Shown piece after piece: positions 62,301 to 64,000 of a stretch of DNA of 64,000 bases. The notes below the pieces were generated by a model. It was not told the origin of the DNA and made no database searches. It saw only the letters and a program-made list of their open reading frames with translations. The stretch's first letter is position 1. Each line of letters begins with the position of its first letter. This DNA is from Granulosicoccus sp. (GTDB taxonomy: Bacteria; Pseudomonadota; Gammaproteobacteria; Granulosicoccales; Granulosicoccaceae). The stretch spans positions 57,567-121,566 of the forward strand of contig JAHDGK010000004.1 in NCBI GenBank assembly GCA_020627685.1. Reading direction: 5' to 3'. The translations under genes were made by a program, and so were the position numbers.

Positions 62301-64000
62301 ATGGCAGCTGATTCGTCCACAGACTCGAAAAGCCTCGGTATAGGTCCCTGGCATAAAAATATTCGCCTGTACAGCGGTTTAGTGCTATTCGTGTTTGTCA
62401 GTGGTCACCTTGCCAATCACGCCGTGGGACTGATCTCCTTAGAGGCCATGGAAGCAGTCAGGGACTTTCGAACATTAGTATGGCGCAACAGCATAGGTTC
62501 TGTGATTTTGTTAGCAGCGTTGCTGTCACACGTGGTCTTGGCTTTTTATAAATTCATTAAACGTCGTTCATGGAGAATGAGCCTGTGGGAAGCAGTACAG
62601 CTCTCCTTCGGATTGGTCATCCCCATTCTACTAATTCCACATATTGTATTTACACGGACAGCTGTCGAAGCTTTCTCAATAAACGATGACTATGCTCAAG
62701 TGCTAACAGCCCTTTGGCCCGATGGTGCGCTGAAACAGAGCTTTATGCTGTTAATTGTATGGATCCACGGCTGCATTGGTATTCATTTCTGGCTTCGCTC
62801 CAAAAGCTGGTATCCAAACATCAGTTGGTTTTTGTACACCTTAGCGGTTTTACTGCCTGTTTTATCTCTATCAGGATTTGCGGTAGCCAGCCGCCGCATG
62901 ATAGCCGCGGGACAAACGGAGTATGAACTCTCAATTGAGCAGAAACAGTGGCTGAGCAGTATCAGCGATAATGCGGTTTATGCCATCGTTGTCATTATTA
63001 TCGCCGCCATAGCATATAGGATTGCGCGCACCTTTTATGATCGATTCGGGCCAACCGTGAAGATCACCTATTCGAACGGTCAAACTGTGGTTAATCAAAT
63101 CGGACCGACGCTACTCGACATCAGCCGTATACATGGCATTCCTCACGCCTCCGTCTGCGGTGGGCGGGCCCGATGTTCCACATGCCGTGTGCGCATACTC
63201 GAAGGCATAGACACCTTAGCCGAACCCAGCGAGCAAGAGCTACGAGTGCTTCAACGCGTTGGGGCTGGCACTCATGTCCGATTGGCTTGTCAATTAACCC
63301 CTAACAAAGCACTCAGTGTAGCCACGCTATTGCCAGCGCAACAAACTTCACCCAGTGATGATACAGCCGCCGATAAATACTTATGGGGTGTTGATCAGAC
63401 CGTCACCATCATGTTCGCTGATATACGCGGATTTACCGCATTGTCTGAAAACAAATTGCCGTATGACGTCGTATTCGTTCTCAATCAGTACTTAGGACAG
63501 ATGTCCGACGCGATATCCGACGCCGGTGGCTACGTCGATAAATTTTTAGGTGATGGGATCATGGCGCTCTTCGGTATGGAAAAGACGGTAGAGGAAGGTG
63601 CTCGTGACGCACTAGCTGCCGCTGTCGCCATGAACGAAGTACTAAATGCCCTGAATGTTTCGTTGTCTTCGGATCTGGACGGCCCGCTCAACATCGGAAT
63701 TGGAATTCACACCGGCCCTGCCATTCTGGGGCGGATCGGTGTAAAAGGCGCATCGGGAGCCGCGCAACGAATTACAGCGTTGGGCGACACCGTGAATACC
63801 GCAAGCCGGTTGGAATCCGCTTGCAAGGACCTGCGATCCCAGCTGGTGGTGTCGGAGGCGACTGTGTCTACCTCAGGTATAACTTTGAATGCGGGGTCTA
63901 GAGAACTCATTTCGGTAAAGGGTCGGGAGCAAAAGGTGCCTATCGTGGCATTTGCAGCGGCGGCAGATATTGCCGAAGCGCTACCTGCTGAAAGTACCCA
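62301..64000 (+). CDS. Membrane adenylate/guanylate cyclase with 2Fe-2S ferredoxin domain (3' end missing)
   Basis: About 566 residues are visible from the ATG giving MAADSSTDSKSLGIG; the gene runs past the right edge. An N-terminal region with about five helices has spaced His (SGHLANHAVGL, LLSHVVLAFYKF, LLIPHIVF, WIHGCIGIHFW), resembling haem-binding membrane anchors. Next is a 2Fe-2S domain with Cys in ASVCGGRARCSTCRVRILEG and LACQLTP (Cx5Cx2C plus one). A class III cyclase domain follows: VTIMFADIRGFTALSE, YVDKFLGDGIMALFG, GIGIHTGPAILGRIG and LGDTVNTASRLE. Both metal Asp residues and the Asn/Arg pair are present, so it should be active, making cAMP most likely. Confidence 0.9.
   Translation, partial: MAADSSTDSKSLGIGPWHKNIRLYSGLVLFVFVSGHLANHAVGLISLEAMEAVRDFRTLVWRNSIGSVILLAALLSHVVLAFYKFIKRRSWRMSLWEAVQLSFGLVIPILLIPHIVFTRTAVEAFSINDDYAQVLTALWPDGALKQSFMLLIVWIHGCIGIHFWLRSKSWYPNISWFLYTLAVLLPVLSLSGFAVASRRMIAAGQTEYELSIEQKQWLSSISDNAVYAIVVIIIAAIAYRIARTFYDRFGPTVKITYSNGQTVVNQIGPTLLDISRIHGIPHASVCGGRARCSTCRVRILEGIDTLAEPSEQELRVLQRVGAGTHVRLACQLTPNKALSVATLLPAQQTSPSDDTAADKYLWGVDQTVTIMFADIRGFTALSENKLPYDVVFVLNQYLGQMSDAISDAGGYVDKFLGDGIMALFGMEKTVEEGARDALAAAVAMNEVLNALNVSLSSDLDGPLNIGIGIHTGPAILGRIGVKGASGAAQRITALGDTVNTASRLESACKDLRSQLVVSEATVSTSGITLNAGSRELISVKGREQKVPIVAFAAAADIAEALPAEST

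Overview
The window looks like chromosomal DNA of a free-living, probably marine, gammaproteobacterium that uses carbohydrates. The evidence is the gene set: hexR with the Entner-Doudoroff genes, greB, dsbB, recQ, a DUF3581 gene, an RMF-like gene, and several secreted lipoproteins for xylan-type polysaccharides. I see no rRNA, tRNA, CRISPR array, prophage or intact insertion sequence. I did not assign a genus.

Region 1 (1-8.9 kb, minus strand) is a run of about ten tightly packed genes. It begins with a non-phosphorylative sugar-acid pathway: an SDR dehydrogenase, a FAH-family hydrolase, an IlvD-type L-arabonate-like dehydratase, a beta-hydroxyacid dehydrogenase and a UxaA-family dehydratase. 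It ends with housekeeping and unknown genes (SDR, SnoaL-like, TauE-like, rluA, DUF2177). Region 2 (9-16.4 kb) carries a DUF3750 protein, a GH10 xylanase lipoprotein with a clear terminator, dsbB, small unknown genes, an RMF-like gene and a PAS-GGDEF-EAL protein.

Region 3 (16.4-31.2 kb) is central carbon metabolism. glcDEF is followed by an aldehyde:ferredoxin oxidoreductase gene. Divergent from glcDEF is pyruvate kinase, followed by a LysM-FecR protein. Then come hexR, pgl and zwf, divergent from edd-eda. Four sites resembling the HexR palindrome lie in the two divergent promoter regions, so HexR probably links glycolysis, the Entner-Doudoroff pathway and perhaps glycolate oxidation. A perfect 24-bp-arm hairpin follows eda.

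Region 4 (31.2-39.7 kb) holds a GST and a ten-gene Mrp-type cation/proton antiporter operon in which MrpA is split and three D-type proton channel subunits are present. Region 5 (40-47.7 kb) has tandem SASA-type carbohydrate esterase lipoproteins, an acyltransferase, recQ, DUF3581 and a gamma-glutamylcyclotransferase-like gene.

Region 6 (47.7-51.2 kb) is the most unusual part. Three overlapping or adjacent genes together look like a copper amine oxidase broken into an N-domain protein, a catalytically dead catalytic-domain paralogue, and a second paralogue. The second paralogue keeps the copper ligands and catalytic Asp but has an altered quinone-cofactor motif.

Region 7 (51.2-64 kb) has a MipA/OmpV protein, greB, a serine-glyoxylate-type aminotransferase divergent from a giant FAD/Fe-S dehydrogenase, DUF1643, and unknown genes. 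These are followed by a PD40-like lipoprotein, an ECF sigma/small membrane protein/signal peptidase set, and a membrane adenylate cyclase with a ferredoxin domain that runs off the end.

A common thread is plausible. Arabinoxylan-type polymers would be opened by the xylanase and esterases. Sugar acids would be split to pyruvate plus glycolate or lactate. GlcDEF and the glyoxylate aminotransferase would then process the C2 product.
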